A stretch of DNA of 64,000 nucleotides from Streptomyces hyderabadensis (GTDB lineage: Bacteria; Actinomycetota; Actinomycetes; Streptomycetales; Streptomycetaceae), in the NCBI RefSeq assembly GCF_020404845.1, contig NZ_JAIOJZ010000008.1:114769-178768 (forward strand), given 5' to 3'. This document shows positions 1 to 8,139 of this stretch, piece by piece. A program made the translations under genes and the position numbers. The notes beneath the pieces were generated by a model, which worked only from the letters and a program-made list of their open reading frames with translations, was not told the DNA's origin and made no database searches. Position 1 is the first letter of the stretch. Every line of letters begins with the position of its first letter.

Positions 1-482
1 GCCACGTTCCCGTCCCGGATGTAGATGGGGTCGGGGTCGACGGCCACGGCCGGGTGGTCCCCGGCCAGCCGGTCGCTGTAGGCCCAGTGGGTGGTGACGC
101 GACGGCCGTCCAGCAGCCCCGCCCGGGCCGCCAGGATCGCCCCGGTGCAGACCGAGACCAGGCGCCGGACGCCGGGCCCGTGCTCGCGCAGCCAGTCGAT
201 CAGACGCGGGTCGGGATCCCGGGTGCCGCGGCCGCCGGGGACCACCAGGGTGTCCGGCCGCGGTACGTCGCCGCTGAGTGCCTGGTCCGGTACGACCGTC
301 AGCCCGCTGGACGTGCGCACGGGCGCCCCGTCCAGCGACGCCGTGCGGATGCGGTACGTGCCCGGCGTGTGCCTCTCGGCGCCCGCGAAGACCTCCACGG
401 GGCCGGTGACGTCGAGGCTCTGCACGTCGTCGAAGAGGAGGACCAGAACGGTGCGGCCGGTGCGGCCGGTGCGCTGCGCCAT
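1..482 (-). CDS. GlxA-family transcriptional regulator, N-terminal part (cut by window edge)
   Basis: The visible 160 residues form a DJ-1/PfpI-like (class I glutamine amidotransferase-like) domain. After a short TGRTGRT start the order is VLVLLFDDVQSLDVTGPVEVF, then LVVPGG and the nucleophile-elbow segment VSVCTGAILAARAGLLDGR followed by TTHWAYSD. This is the GlxA/FtrA layout, in which this domain precedes two AraC-type helix-turn-helix repeats; that C-terminal half would lie off the left end of the window. The role is therefore probably an AraC/GlxA transcriptional regulator with an unknown ligand. The ATG has no clear Shine-Dalgarno but sits 7 nt after an AACAAT hexamer, which suggests a leaderless mRNA. 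It is divergent from the SalK-like gene. Confidence 0.85.
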   Translation of the reverse strand, partial: MAQRTGRTGRTVLVLLFDDVQSLDVTGPVEVFAGAERHTPGTYRIRTASLDGAPVRTSSGLTVVPDQALSGDVPRPDTLVVPGGRGTRDPDPRLIDWLREHGPGVRRLVSVCTGAILAARAGLLDGRRVTTHWAYSDRLAGDHPAVAVDPDPIYIRDGNV

Positions 483-489
483 GCCGTCG

Positions 490-495
490 ATTGTT
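490..495 (-). promoter_or_regulatory. Candidate -10 for a leaderless GlxA mRNA
   Basis: Read on the minus strand, the hexamer AACAAT (4 of 6 matches to TATAAT) ends 7 nt before the ATG. No Shine-Dalgarno lies between them. Transcription would be expected to start at or next to the start codon. Inference from spacing only. Confidence 0.4.
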
Positions 496-583
496 CGCCC
501 CGCCGCCGTACGGCCGCAATGACGAGTAACCCTCCTTTCCTGCCATGCGCACCGCGGGCCCGGAGCACGTACTGAGCGGTTGG

Positions 584-589
584 TAACGT
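584..589 (+). promoter_or_regulatory. Candidate -10 for a leaderless SalK-like gene
   Basis: TAACGT fits the Streptomyces TANNNT -10 pattern and lies 7 nt before the ATG of the SalK-like gene. The interval has no purine-rich Shine-Dalgarno. No convincing -35 is visible. Confidence 0.4.
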
Positions 590-596
590 GCGTGGC

Positions 597-1466
597 ATGA
601 CAACTGCCGCCATCGACGCACGCGCGGGCCGCCGCTGCCACAACGTGCTCAACTCGCTGCACTCCACGCACTACTTCTCGCCCGACCTGGGCCGGGAACT
701 GGGCGCCCTCGGGGTCACCGACGCCCCGGCCGTCAACTTCGCGGCGCGCGCCGCCGCGCTGGGCCCGGTCGGCGCCGGTGCCGTGACGGCGGCGTTCTAC
801 AACTACAAGCACGATCTCGTCGCCCGGCACGTGCCCGCCGTGTGGCAGACGGTCACTCCGGAGCAGGCACTGGCGGCGCGCCTGCGTGCCGTCGACGCCA
901 CGCTGCGCCGGCTGCTGGGCGAGGAGGCCGTGGCCTCGGCCGGGATGGCGGAGGCGGCCGAGCTGGCCCTGCGCGCCGCCGAGGGCTGCACCCGCAGCGC
1001 CCGCCCGCTCTACTCGGCGCACGCGGACCTGCCCGTGCCCGACGCCCCGCACCTGGCGTTCTGGCACGCGGCGACCCTGCTGCGCGAGCACCGCGGCGAC
1101 GGCCACCTCGCCGTGCTCGTGGCCGCGGACCTGGACGGCCTGGAGGCGCTGGTCACGCACACGGCGACCGGCAAGGGGCTGGCTCCGAAGTGGGTCTTCA
1201 GCACCCGGGGCTGGACCCGCGAGGAGTGGGACGCGGCCGTCGGCCGGCTGCGCGAGCGCGGGCTGATCGACGCGGACGGCGCCCTGACCGAGGAGGGCAC
1301 CACCCTGCGCGAGGGGATCGAACGCGAGACGGACCGCCTGGACGCTGCTCCCTACGCCCGCCTGGGCGCGGAGGGCGTGGCGCGCCTGACGGAACTCGCG
1401 GGGGGCTTCGCGCGTACGGCGCTCGGGGCGGGTGCCTTCCCGGCGGACCTGCTCGCCGGGCGCTGA
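597..1466 (+). CDS. SCO6745-family (SalK-like) protein
   Basis: A soluble protein of 289 residues resembling the actinobacterial SalK/SCO6745 family, which carries a winged-helix-like fold and is mostly of unknown function. Conserved-looking features are the N-terminal HSTHYFSPDLGREL segment, the FYNYKHDLVARHVPAVW stretch, and a C-terminal winged-helix-like part with STRGWTREEWDAAV followed by LRERGLIDADGALTEEGTTLRE. There is no signal peptide and no membrane segment. An upstream in-frame GTG 9 nt earlier is possible. I chose the ATG because it sits 7 nt after a -10-like TAACGT and neither start has a Shine-Dalgarno. The family is recognised from sequence memory; no reaction can be assigned. 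Confidence 0.8.
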   Translation: MTTAAIDARAGRRCHNVLNSLHSTHYFSPDLGRELGALGVTDAPAVNFAARAAALGPVGAGAVTAAFYNYKHDLVARHVPAVWQTVTPEQALAARLRAVDATLRRLLGEEAVASAGMAEAAELALRAAEGCTRSARPLYSAHADLPVPDAPHLAFWHAATLLREHRGDGHLAVLVAADLDGLEALVTHTATGKGLAPKWVFSTRGWTREEWDAAVGRLRERGLIDADGALTEEGTTLREGIERETDRLDAAPYARLGAEGVARLTELAGGFARTALGAGAFPADLLAGR

Positions 1467-1580
1467 TCCGCCGCCGACACGCCCGGGCCGCACGCGGCGT
1501 ACGAACGGGCATGCGAGGCCGCCGGCGAGGTACCCGTACGTTTCCCGGCCGAGGCGGTCGGGAGACGAAAGGGGTAACTC

Positions 1581-1712
1581 GTGTTCCGTGCCATCGCAGA
1601 CGTACTGCGCCAGATCGGTGGCGCAGTCGCCACCGTGGTGACGCTTCCGTTCCGGGCCCTGGCCCGGCTCTTCGGCGGGGCCTCGTCCGCCACCCGCGGC
1701 CGCCGGGTCTGA
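1581..1712 (+). CDS. LPFR-motif small protein (43 aa)
   Basis: A 43-codon gene starting with GTG behind a good Shine-Dalgarno (AAAGGGGT, 5 nt spacing). The product begins MFRAIADVLRQIGGAV, runs through a hydrophobic/amphipathic stretch TVVTLPFRALARLFGGA and ends in a basic tail. The LPFR motif in the middle marks a family of tiny Streptomyces proteins that I recognise by that motif; their role is unknown. It is too short for ordinary ORF cut-offs but has a proper ribosome site and high GC3. The amphipathic helix suggests peripheral membrane association, which is inference. Confidence 0.7.
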   Translation: MFRAIADVLRQIGGAVATVVTLPFRALARLFGGASSATRGRRV

Positions 1713-1827
1713 TCCCGGCCCCCTCCCCCGCCGGTTCCGACCGGCCGGGACGGTGCCCTGATCCCCGATTGTCGGTCCCGCCTGCCACAATTGCCGCGCA
1801 ACCTCAGTGAGAAGGCGGTACGGGATC

Positions 1828-4191
1828 GTGACGACACCCGGGTCCAACGCGTCCGGCACATCCAGCGCGACCAGCGACGCAAGGTCCATCGAAAGCAGGA
1901 TCGCCGACGAGCTCGGCGTGCGGGAGCGGCAGGTGAAGGCCGCGGTCGAGCTGCTCGACGGCGGTTCGACGGTGCCCTTCATCGCCCGCTACCGCAAGGA
2001 AGCGACCGAGATGCTCGACGACGCGCAACTGCGCACGCTCGAGGAGCGGCTGCGCTATCTGCGGGAGCTGGAGGAACGGCGCACGGCGATCATCGACTCG
2101 GTGCGCGAGCAGGGCAAGCTCACCGAGGAGCTGGAGGCGCGCATCCGCGGGGCGGAGACCAAGGCGCGCCTGGAGGACATCTACCTGCCGTTCAAGCCGA
2201 AGCGGCGGACGAAGGCGCAGATCGCGCGCGAGGCGGGCCTGGAGCCGCTGGCCGAGGGCCTGCTCGCCGACCCGTCGGTGGACCCGCAGGCCGCGGCGGC
2301 CGCGTTCGTCGACGCCGCCAAGGGCGTGGCCGACGCGCAGGCCGCCCTGGACGGGGCGCGCTCGATCCTCACCGAGAAGTTCTCGGAGGACGCCGACCTG
2401 ATCGGCGAGCTGCGGGAGCGGATGTGGGGGCGCGGGCGGCTCGCCGCCAAGGTGAAGGAGGGCAAGGAGGAGGCCGGTGCCAAGTTCGCCGACTACTTCG
2501 ACTTCGCCGAGCCGTTCACCGAGCTGCCCTCGCACCGTGTCCTCGCGATGCTGCGCGGCGAGAAGGAGGACGTGCTCGACCTCGTCCTGGAGCCCGAGGA
2601 GCCCACCGAGGGCCCGTCGTCGTACGAGGCGATCGTCGCGAGCCGGTTCGGGATCGCCGACCGCGGCCGGCCGGCCGACAAGTGGCTGGGCGACACCGTC
2701 CGCTGGGCCTGGCGCACCCGCATCCTGGTGCACCTCGGCATCGACCTCAGGCTGCGGCTGCGCACGGCCGCCGAGGACGAGGCGGTGAACGTCTTCGCCG
2801 CGAACCTCCGCGACCTGCTGCTGGCCGCCCCGGCGGGCACCCGGGCGACGCTCGGCCTGGACCCGGGCTTCCGCACCGGCGTGAAGGTCGCCGTGGTCGA
2901 CGCCACCGGCAAGGTCGTGGCCACCGACGTGATCCACCCGCACGTCCCCGCCAACCGCTGGGACGAGGCCATCGCCAAGCTGGCCCGGCTGGCCAAGGAG
3001 CACTCGGTCGACCTGATCGCCATCGGCAACGGCACGGCCTCCCGCGAGACCGACAAGCTCGCCGGGGAACTCATCTCCAAGCACCCGGAGTTGAAGCTCA
3101 CCAAGGTGATGGTGTCCGAGGCGGGCGCCTCCGTGTACTCGGCCTCCGCCTTCGCCTCCCAGGAGCTGCCGGACATGGACGTCTCGCTGCGCGGCGCGGT
3201 GTCCATCGCCCGGCGGCTGCAGGACCCGCTGGCCGAGCTGGTGAAGATCGACCCGAAGTCGATCGGCGTCGGCCAGTACCAGCACGACCTCTCCGAGGTG
3301 AAGCTGTCCCGCTCGCTGGACGCGGTGGTCGAGGACTGTGTGAACGGCGTCGGGGTGGACGTCAACACGGCCTCCGCGCCGCTGCTCGCCCGGGTGTCCG
3401 GCATCACGTCCGGGCTCGCCGAGAACATCGTGGCGCACCGCGACGCGAACGGGCCGTTCAGGTCGCGGACCGCGCTGAAGAAGGTGTCGCGGCTGGGCCC
3501 CAAGGCGTACGAGCAGTGCGCGGGCTTCCTGCGGATCCGGGGCGGCGACGACCCGCTGGACGCGTCCAGCGTGCACCCCGAGGCGTACCCCGTGGTGCGG
3601 CGGATGGTGCAGACCGCCGGGCAGGAGGTGACCGGGCTGATCGGCAACACGTCGGTGCTGCGGTCGCTGCGGCCGGACCAGTTCGTGGACGAGACGTTCG
3701 GTCTGCCCACGGTCACGGACATCCTGCGCGAGCTGGAGAAGCCGGGGCGCGACCCGCGGCCCGCCTTCAAGACGGCCACCTTCAAGGAGGGCGTGGAGAA
3801 GATCTCCGACCTGGCGTCCGGGATGGTGCTGGAGGGCGTCGTCACGAACGTCGCCGCGTTCGGGGCGTTCGTGGACGTCGGTGTGCACCAGGACGGGCTC
3901 GTGCACGTGTCGGCCATGTCGAGGACGTTCGTGAAGGATCCGCGGGACGTGGTGAAGCCCGGGGACATCGTGAAGGTGAAGGTGATGGACGTCGACATTC
4001 CGCGGAAGCGGATTTCGTTGACGCTGCGGTTGGACGACGAGGCGGCTCCGCAGGGGGAGTCGAAGAGGGAGCGGGGCGGGAAGCCGCCTCGGCAGCGGAA
4101 GGCCGCCGGCGGTAAGGGGCGTCCGTCGTCAGCGCCTGCTGCGGCCAACGGGGCGATGGCCGACGCGTTGCGGCGGGCCGGGCTGGCGTAA
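1828..4191 (+). CDS. tex: Tex family transcription accessory / RNA-binding protein
   Basis: Tex is a conserved cytoplasmic nucleic-acid-binding protein related to the eukaryotic Spt6 core. Its 787 residues show the standard order: a helical Tex N-terminal domain (about 15-200, with [20 protein letters not shown]), a YqgF/RNase-H-like domain (from about 341, [12 protein letters not shown]), a tandem helix-hairpin-helix region (about 510-560, [15 protein letters not shown] and [10 protein letters not shown]), and a C-terminal S1 RNA-binding domain (about 665-735, [20 protein letters not shown]) followed by a basic low-complexity tail. Length is normal for the family. The GTG start gives the usual N-terminus; a GTG 21 nt upstream in frame is an alternative. 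It stands alone and converges on the ABC-F gene. Confidence 0.95.
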   Translation: MTTPGSNASGTSSATSDARSIESRIADELGVRERQVKAAVELLDGGSTVPFIARYRKEATEMLDDAQLRTLEERLRYLRELEERRTAIIDSVREQGKLTEELEARIRGAETKARLEDIYLPFKPKRRTKAQIAREAGLEPLAEGLLADPSVDPQAAAAAFVDAAKGVADAQAALDGARSILTEKFSEDADLIGELRERMWGRGRLAAKVKEGKEEAGAKFADYFDFAEPFTELPSHRVLAMLRGEKEDVLDLVLEPEEPTEGPSSYEAIVASRFGIADRGRPADKWLGDTVRWAWRTRILVHLGIDLRLRLRTAAEDEAVNVFAANLRDLLLAAPAGTRATLGLDPGFRTGVKVAVVDATGKVVATDVIHPHVPANRWDEAIAKLARLAKEHSVDLIAIGNGTASRETDKLAGELISKHPELKLTKVMVSEAGASVYSASAFASQELPDMDVSLRGAVSIARRLQDPLAELVKIDPKSIGVGQYQHDLSEVKLSRSLDAVVEDCVNGVGVDVNTASAPLLARVSGITSGLAENIVAHRDANGPFRSRTALKKVSRLGPKAYEQCAGFLRIRGGDDPLDASSVHPEAYPVVRRMVQTAGQEVTGLIGNTSVLRSLRPDQFVDETFGLPTVTDILRELEKPGRDPRPAFKTATFKEGVEKISDLASGMVLEGVVTNVAAFGAFVDVGVHQDGLVHVSAMSRTFVKDPRDVVKPGDIVKVKVMDVDIPRKRISLTLRLDDEAAPQGESKRERGGKPPRQRKAAGGKGRPSSAPAAANGAMADALRRAGLA

Positions 4192-4240
4192 GCCTCCGGC
4201 GCTGGGGCGGGGGGTGGGTCCACTCACCGGCGCTTGCCGG

Positions 4241-4276
4241 GTGCCGCTGCGCCCACCCGTGCCGCCCCAGCGGCAC
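4241..4276. terminator. Hairpin between convergent tex and ABC-F genes
   Basis: GTGCCGCTG and its exact complement CAGCGGCAC form a 9-bp stem with an 18-nt loop. It lies between two convergent stop codons, so it could end transcription from either side. There is no T-run. Confidence 0.4.
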
Positions 4277-4346
4277 GACTGCCCGCAGCTGGGGGGGCGC
4301 GCACGACTGCCCGCAGCTGGGGGGGGCGTCGCATGGCTGCCCGCGG
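4273..4346. repeat. Short direct repeats in the tex/ABC-F intergenic region
   Basis: GCACGACTGCCCGCAGCT followed by a run of 7 G occurs once and is repeated 28 nt later with 8 G. A third degenerate copy, GCATGGCTGCCCGCGGCT, starts about 30 nt after that. The first copy overlaps the right arm of the hairpin. Similar cytosine/guanine-rich CCGCAGCTGGGG elements are, from memory, scattered through many Streptomyces intergenic regions. Confidence 0.75.
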
Positions 4347-5990
4347 CTACGTGCGTTCCACCACCTTGCCGTTTGTTACCTCCAAGCGGCGGGTCGTCCT
4401 TACCGCGTTCAGCATGCGGCGGTCGTGGGTGATCAGGAGGAGGGTGCCCTCGTAGGCGTCCAGGGCCGATTCGAGCTGTTCGATGGCCGGGAGGTCGAGG
4501 TGGTTGGTCGGCTCGTCCAGGACCAGGAGGTTGACGCCCCGGCCCTGGAGGAGGGCGAGGGCGGCCCTGGTGCGTTCGCCGGGTGAGAGGGTCGACGCCG
4601 GGCGGACGACGTGGTCGGCCTTGAGGGCGAACTTGGCCAGCAGGGTGCGGATGTCCGCCGGTTCCAGGCCGGGGACGGCCGCGCGGAACGCGTCTAGCAG
4701 GATCTCGGGGCCGTGGAACGGCTCGCGGGCCTGGTCGACCTCGCCCAGCAGGACGCCCGAGCCGAGCGCGGCGTGCCCGGCGTCGAGGGGGACGCGGCCC
4801 AGCAGGGCGCCGAGGAGCGTGGACTTGCCCGCGCCGTTGGCTCCCGTCACCGCCACCCGGTCCGCCCAGTCGATCTGGAGGGAGACCGGGCCGAGCACGA
4901 AGTCGCCGCGCCGGACCTCGGCGTCGCGCAGGGTGGCCACGACGGCGCCCGAGCGGGGCGCCGAGGCGATCTCCATGCGCAGGTCCCACTCCTTGCGCGG
5001 CTCCTCGACGACCTCCAGGCGTTCGATCATGCGCTGGGTCTGGCGGGCCTTGGCGGCCTGCTTCTCGCTGGCCTCGCTGCGGAACTTGCGGCCGATCTTG
5101 TCGTTGTCGTTGCCCGCCTTGCGCCGGGCGTTCTTGACGCCCTTGTCCATCCAGGCGCGCTGCGTCTGCGCCCGCTCCTGGAGCAAGGCGCGCTTGTCGG
5201 CGTACTCCTCGTACTCGTCGCGGGCGTGCCGGCGGGCGACCGCGCGTTCCTCCAGGTAGGCCTCGTAGCCGCCGCCGTAGAGGTTGATCTGCCGCTGGGC
5301 GAGGTCGAGTTCGAGGACCCTGGTGACCGTGCGGGTGAGGAACTCGCGGTCGTGGCTGACGACGACGGTGCCGGCGCGCAGGCCGGTCACGAAGCGTTCG
5401 AGGCGCTCCAGGCCGTCCAGGTCGAGGTCGTTGGTCGGCTCGTCGAGCAGGAACACGTCGTAGCGGGAGAGGAGGAGGGAGGCCAGACCGGCGCGGGCCG
5501 CCTGGCCGCCGGACAGGGAGGTCATCGGCTGGTCCAGGTCGACCGTCAGGCCCAGGGTGTCCGCGGTCTCGTCCGCACGGTCGTCGAGATCGGCGCCGCC
5601 CAGGGCCAGCCAGCGCTCCAGGGCGCTCGCGTACGCGTCGTCGGCGCCGGGGGCGCCGTCGACCAGGCCCTGGGTGGCCTCGTCCATGGCGCGCTGGGCC
5701 TTGGTGACGCCGGTGCGGCGGGCCAGGAACTCCCGCACGCTCTCGCCGGGGCGGCGCTCCGGCTCCTGCGGGAGGTGGCCGACGGTGGCGGTGGGCGGGG
5801 ACAGGCGCAGCTCCCCCTCCTCCGGCGCGGCCAGCCCGGCGAGCATCCGCAGGAGGGTGGACTTGCCCGCGCCGTTGGCCCCGACGAGGCCGATGACGTC
5901 GCCGGGTGCGACGACGAGGTCGAGCCCGGTGAACAGGGAGCGGTCGCCGTGGCCGGCGGCGAGGTTCTTGGCGACGAGGGTGGCAGTCAT
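4347..5990 (-). CDS. ABC-F family ATP-binding cassette ATPase
   Basis: 547 residues with two complete ATP-binding cassettes and no membrane segment, so this is an ABC-F ribosome-associated ATPase rather than a transporter subunit. Cassette 1 has GANGAGKST (about residue 38), LSGGQ and LLDEPTNDLDLDGL; cassette 2 has GANGAGKST, the variant signature LSPGER and VLDEPTNHLDLPAIE. Between them is the charged P-site tRNA interaction linker (roughly 240-320) rich in Arg/Lys/Glu. ABC-F proteins act on the ribosome as translation factors or antibiotic-protection proteins; this one has no resistance-specific mark I can read. It starts 13 nt after the stop of the upstream gene of unknown function, so the two are probably co-transcribed. 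Confidence 0.93.
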   Translation of the reverse strand: MTATLVAKNLAAGHGDRSLFTGLDLVVAPGDVIGLVGANGAGKSTLLRMLAGLAAPEEGELRLSPPTATVGHLPQEPERRPGESVREFLARRTGVTKAQRAMDEATQGLVDGAPGADDAYASALERWLALGGADLDDRADETADTLGLTVDLDQPMTSLSGGQAARAGLASLLLSRYDVFLLDEPTNDLDLDGLERLERFVTGLRAGTVVVSHDREFLTRTVTRVLELDLAQRQINLYGGGYEAYLEERAVARRHARDEYEEYADKRALLQERAQTQRAWMDKGVKNARRKAGNDNDKIGRKFRSEASEKQAAKARQTQRMIERLEVVEEPRKEWDLRMEIASAPRSGAVVATLRDAEVRRGDFVLGPVSLQIDWADRVAVTGANGAGKSTLLGALLGRVPLDAGHAALGSGVLLGEVDQAREPFHGPEILLDAFRAAVPGLEPADIRTLLAKFALKADHVVRPASTLSPGERTRAALALLQGRGVNLLVLDEPTNHLDLPAIEQLESALDAYEGTLLLITHDRRMLNAVRTTRRLEVTNGKVVERT

Positions 5991-6003
5991 CAGACCGTCG
6001 ATC

Positions 6004-7077
6004 CTAGTCGCGGCCGGGTGCCCGCTCAGCCCGGTTCCCCGGTGGCGGTCCGCCCGGGTCGTCCCGGTTCACGGCCGTCACCAGCACGTTTCCCGGCGTC
6101 CGCGCCACCAGGTACGCCTCCCCCTTCACCGCGCCCGGGTCCAGGGCGACGCGGTGGCCGCCCGGTTCGAGCACGCCGTCGAAGACCTCGTGGACGTGGG
6201 TGCGGCGCAGGCGGTCGAGGCGGTACGCGGTGAGGCGTACCCGGCAGGGCGAGGTGACCTCGACGTCCGCCGCGGCGGCGCTCGCCGTCAGGCCGGTCAG
6301 GCGGCGTCCGGCCGGGCCGCGGTCCAGGGCTTGCTCGATCTGGGCGACGAGCACCGGGACGATCGGGGCCGGGCCGTCGACGTGGGCCACGTCCACGCCG
6401 GCGTCCGCGAAGGCACGGCGTACGGACCTGCGCCGTTCCTCGGGGACCGAGCGGCCGAAGGCGACGGCGCCGTAGGTCCGCAGTTCGTCGGCCGGCACGT
6501 CGCGGGCGTCCTGGGTGATGTCGGCGCCGACGCCGATGGTGCGCAGCGCGGCGGCCGACCGGGCGAGCAGGGCGACTCGGGCGCCGATGAGCAGCACCCG
6601 GCGGCGGGGCCGCGGAGCGCCGTCGAGCAGGGTGGCGAGGGTGGCGCGGTAGTCGGCGCCGGGGAAGCGGTAGGGGCCGATGCCGTGGTAGCCGTTCAGC
6701 TCCAGGTCGGCGTGTTCACCGGTCTGCCAGGCGAAGTCCCGCCAGACGAAGTCGTCGCCGTCCCGCAGGATCACGGCGGTCACCGCGCCGCAGGCCAGGT
6801 CCGCGCACTCGGGGCAGCCGTAGATGACGTACCGCCCGCCGGGCAGCGGCGCCTCGGTCTCCAGGAGCAGGCCGCGGACCTGCGCGGTGAGGATGGCGGG
6901 CGGCACGTCGGAGGCGAGCGGGGAGACCGCGTCCAGGTCGCACAGGCGGTACAGCAGGGGACGTCCGTCGACGACGAAGTCCATGAAGTCGCGGTGGACC
7001 TGGAAGTCGCCGTCGGTGTGGACTTGGCCGGCGCGCGTCGCCGGGGCCAGACCGAAGGTCGCGTACTCGGCTGCCAT
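6004..7077 (-). CDS. Conserved actinobacterial protein of unknown function with a CPxCADLxCG motif
   Basis: A 357-residue soluble protein that I do not recognise at the level of function. The N-terminal part contains YGCPECADLACGAVTAVI (about residues 85-103), whose three closely spaced cysteines could bind a metal. The middle holds a Rossmann-like or response-regulator-like segment ([20 protein letters not shown], then FGRSVPEERRRSVRRAFADAG). The C-terminal 90 residues look beta-rich (TSPCRVRLTAYRLDRL, GGHRVALDPGAVKGEAYLVARTPGN). Some homologues carry an unsupported oxidoreductase label. The ATG gives the natural start; the longer open frame upstream runs antisense over the D-amino-acid oxidase gene and is a shadow. 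It probably heads an operon with the ABC-F gene. Confidence 0.75.
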   Translation of the reverse strand: MAAEYATFGLAPATRAGQVHTDGDFQVHRDFMDFVVDGRPLLYRLCDLDAVSPLASDVPPAILTAQVRGLLLETEAPLPGGRYVIYGCPECADLACGAVTAVILRDGDDFVWRDFAWQTGEHADLELNGYHGIGPYRFPGADYRATLATLLDGAPRPRRRVLLIGARVALLARSAAALRTIGVGADITQDARDVPADELRTYGAVAFGRSVPEERRRSVRRAFADAGVDVAHVDGPAPIVPVLVAQIEQALDRGPAGRRLTGLTASAAAADVEVTSPCRVRLTAYRLDRLRRTHVHEVFDGVLEPGGHRVALDPGAVKGEAYLVARTPGNVLVTAVNRDDPGGPPPGNRAERAPGRD

Positions 7078-7131
7078 GCCGTGAGTATTCCCGCGGCGGA
7101 GGCGCTTGGAGCGCGGCGCGGGGCGTTCGGT

Positions 7132-7137
7132 TAACGT
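7132..7137 (+). promoter_or_regulatory. Candidate -10 for a leaderless D-amino-acid oxidase gene
   Basis: TAACGT ends 6 nt before the GTG start, with no Shine-Dalgarno between. The same hexamer and nearly the same spacing occur before the SalK-like gene. Confidence 0.4.
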
Positions 7138-7143
7138 CCTGGT

Positions 7144-8106
7144 GTGGAAACCGAACTGGGTGACGAGCGGGATGGCGAAGTCGTCGTGGTCGGCGGCGGG
7201 GTGATCGGACTGACCACGGCGGTCGTGCTGGCCGAGCGGGGCAGACGGGTACGGCTGTGGACCCGGGAGCCCGCGGAGCGGACCACCTCGGTGGTCGCGG
7301 GCGGGCTGTGGTGGCCCTACCGGATCGAGCCGGTCGCGCTGGCGCAGGCCTGGGCACTGGAGTCCCTCGACGTGTACGAGGAGTTGGCGGCCCGGCCCGA
7401 GCAGACCGGCGTACGCATGGTCGAAGGGGTGCTCGGCGAGACCGGACTGGACGAGGTGGACGGGTGGGCCGCGACGCGGCTGCCGGGCCTGCGTGCGGCG
7501 AGCGCCGCCGAGTACGCCGGGACGGGGCTGTGGGCGCGGCTGCCGGTCATCGACATGTCGACTCATCTGCCGTGGCTGCGGGACCGGCTGGTGGCCGCGG
7601 GCGGCACGGTGGAGGACCGGGCGGTGGCCGACCTGGCCGAGGCGGACGCGCCGGTCGTGGTCAACTGCACCGGCCTGGGCGCCCGGGACCTGGTGCCGGA
7701 CCCGGCGGTGCGGCCGGTGCGCGGGCAGCTGGTCGTGGTGGAGAACCCGGGGATCCACAACTGGCTGGTCTCGGCCGACGCGGACTCCGGGGAGACGACG
7801 TACTTCCTTCCGCAGCCGGGGCGGCTCCTGCTGGGCGGGACGGCCGAGGAGGACGCCTGGTCGACCGAGCCGGACCCGGCGGTCGCGGAGGCCATCGTGC
7901 GGCGGTGCGCGGCCCTGCGCCCCGAGATCGCCGGGGCACGGGTGCTCACGCACCTGGTGGGGCTGCGCCCGGCCCGGGACGCGGTCCGGCTGGAGCGCGG
8001 GGCGCTGCCGGACGGGCGGCGGCTGGTGCACAACTACGGTCACGGCGGCGCGGGCGTCACCGTGGCCTGGGGGTGCGCGCAGGAGGCGGCCCGGCTCGCC
8101 TCCTGA
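7144..8106 (+). CDS. D-amino-acid oxidase (FAD-dependent)
   Basis: Oxidative deamination of D-amino acids to 2-oxo acids with release of ammonia and hydrogen peroxide. The 320-residue product has an N-terminal FAD dinucleotide-binding fold (VVVVGGGVIGLTTAVVLAERG, about 14-34), the SVVAGGLWWPYRIEP loop, and near the C-terminus LVHNYGHGGAGVTVAWGCA, which matches the D-amino-acid oxidase signature position by position. Length is slightly short but normal for bacterial forms. The start is GTG at a -10-like hexamer. It faces away from the unknown-function gene and converges with the BCCT transporter gene; there is no obvious operon. Substrate range cannot be read from sequence. Confidence 0.93.
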   Translation: METELGDERDGEVVVVGGGVIGLTTAVVLAERGRRVRLWTREPAERTTSVVAGGLWWPYRIEPVALAQAWALESLDVYEELAARPEQTGVRMVEGVLGETGLDEVDGWAATRLPGLRAASAAEYAGTGLWARLPVIDMSTHLPWLRDRLVAAGGTVEDRAVADLAEADAPVVVNCTGLGARDLVPDPAVRPVRGQLVVVENPGIHNWLVSADADSGETTYFLPQPGRLLLGGTAEEDAWSTEPDPAVAEAIVRRCAALRPEIAGARVLTHLVGLRPARDAVRLERGALPDGRRLVHNYGHGGAGVTVAWGCAQEAARLAS

Positions 8107-8139
8107 CGCGGGTGTTCCGGTCGGCCGGGCCGCGCGGGG

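Noticed and set aside
2493..4223. A 576-codon antisense frame across tex
   Set aside because: Ser/Arg-rich shadow translation with no domain or ribosome site; tex has its full domain set on the other strand.
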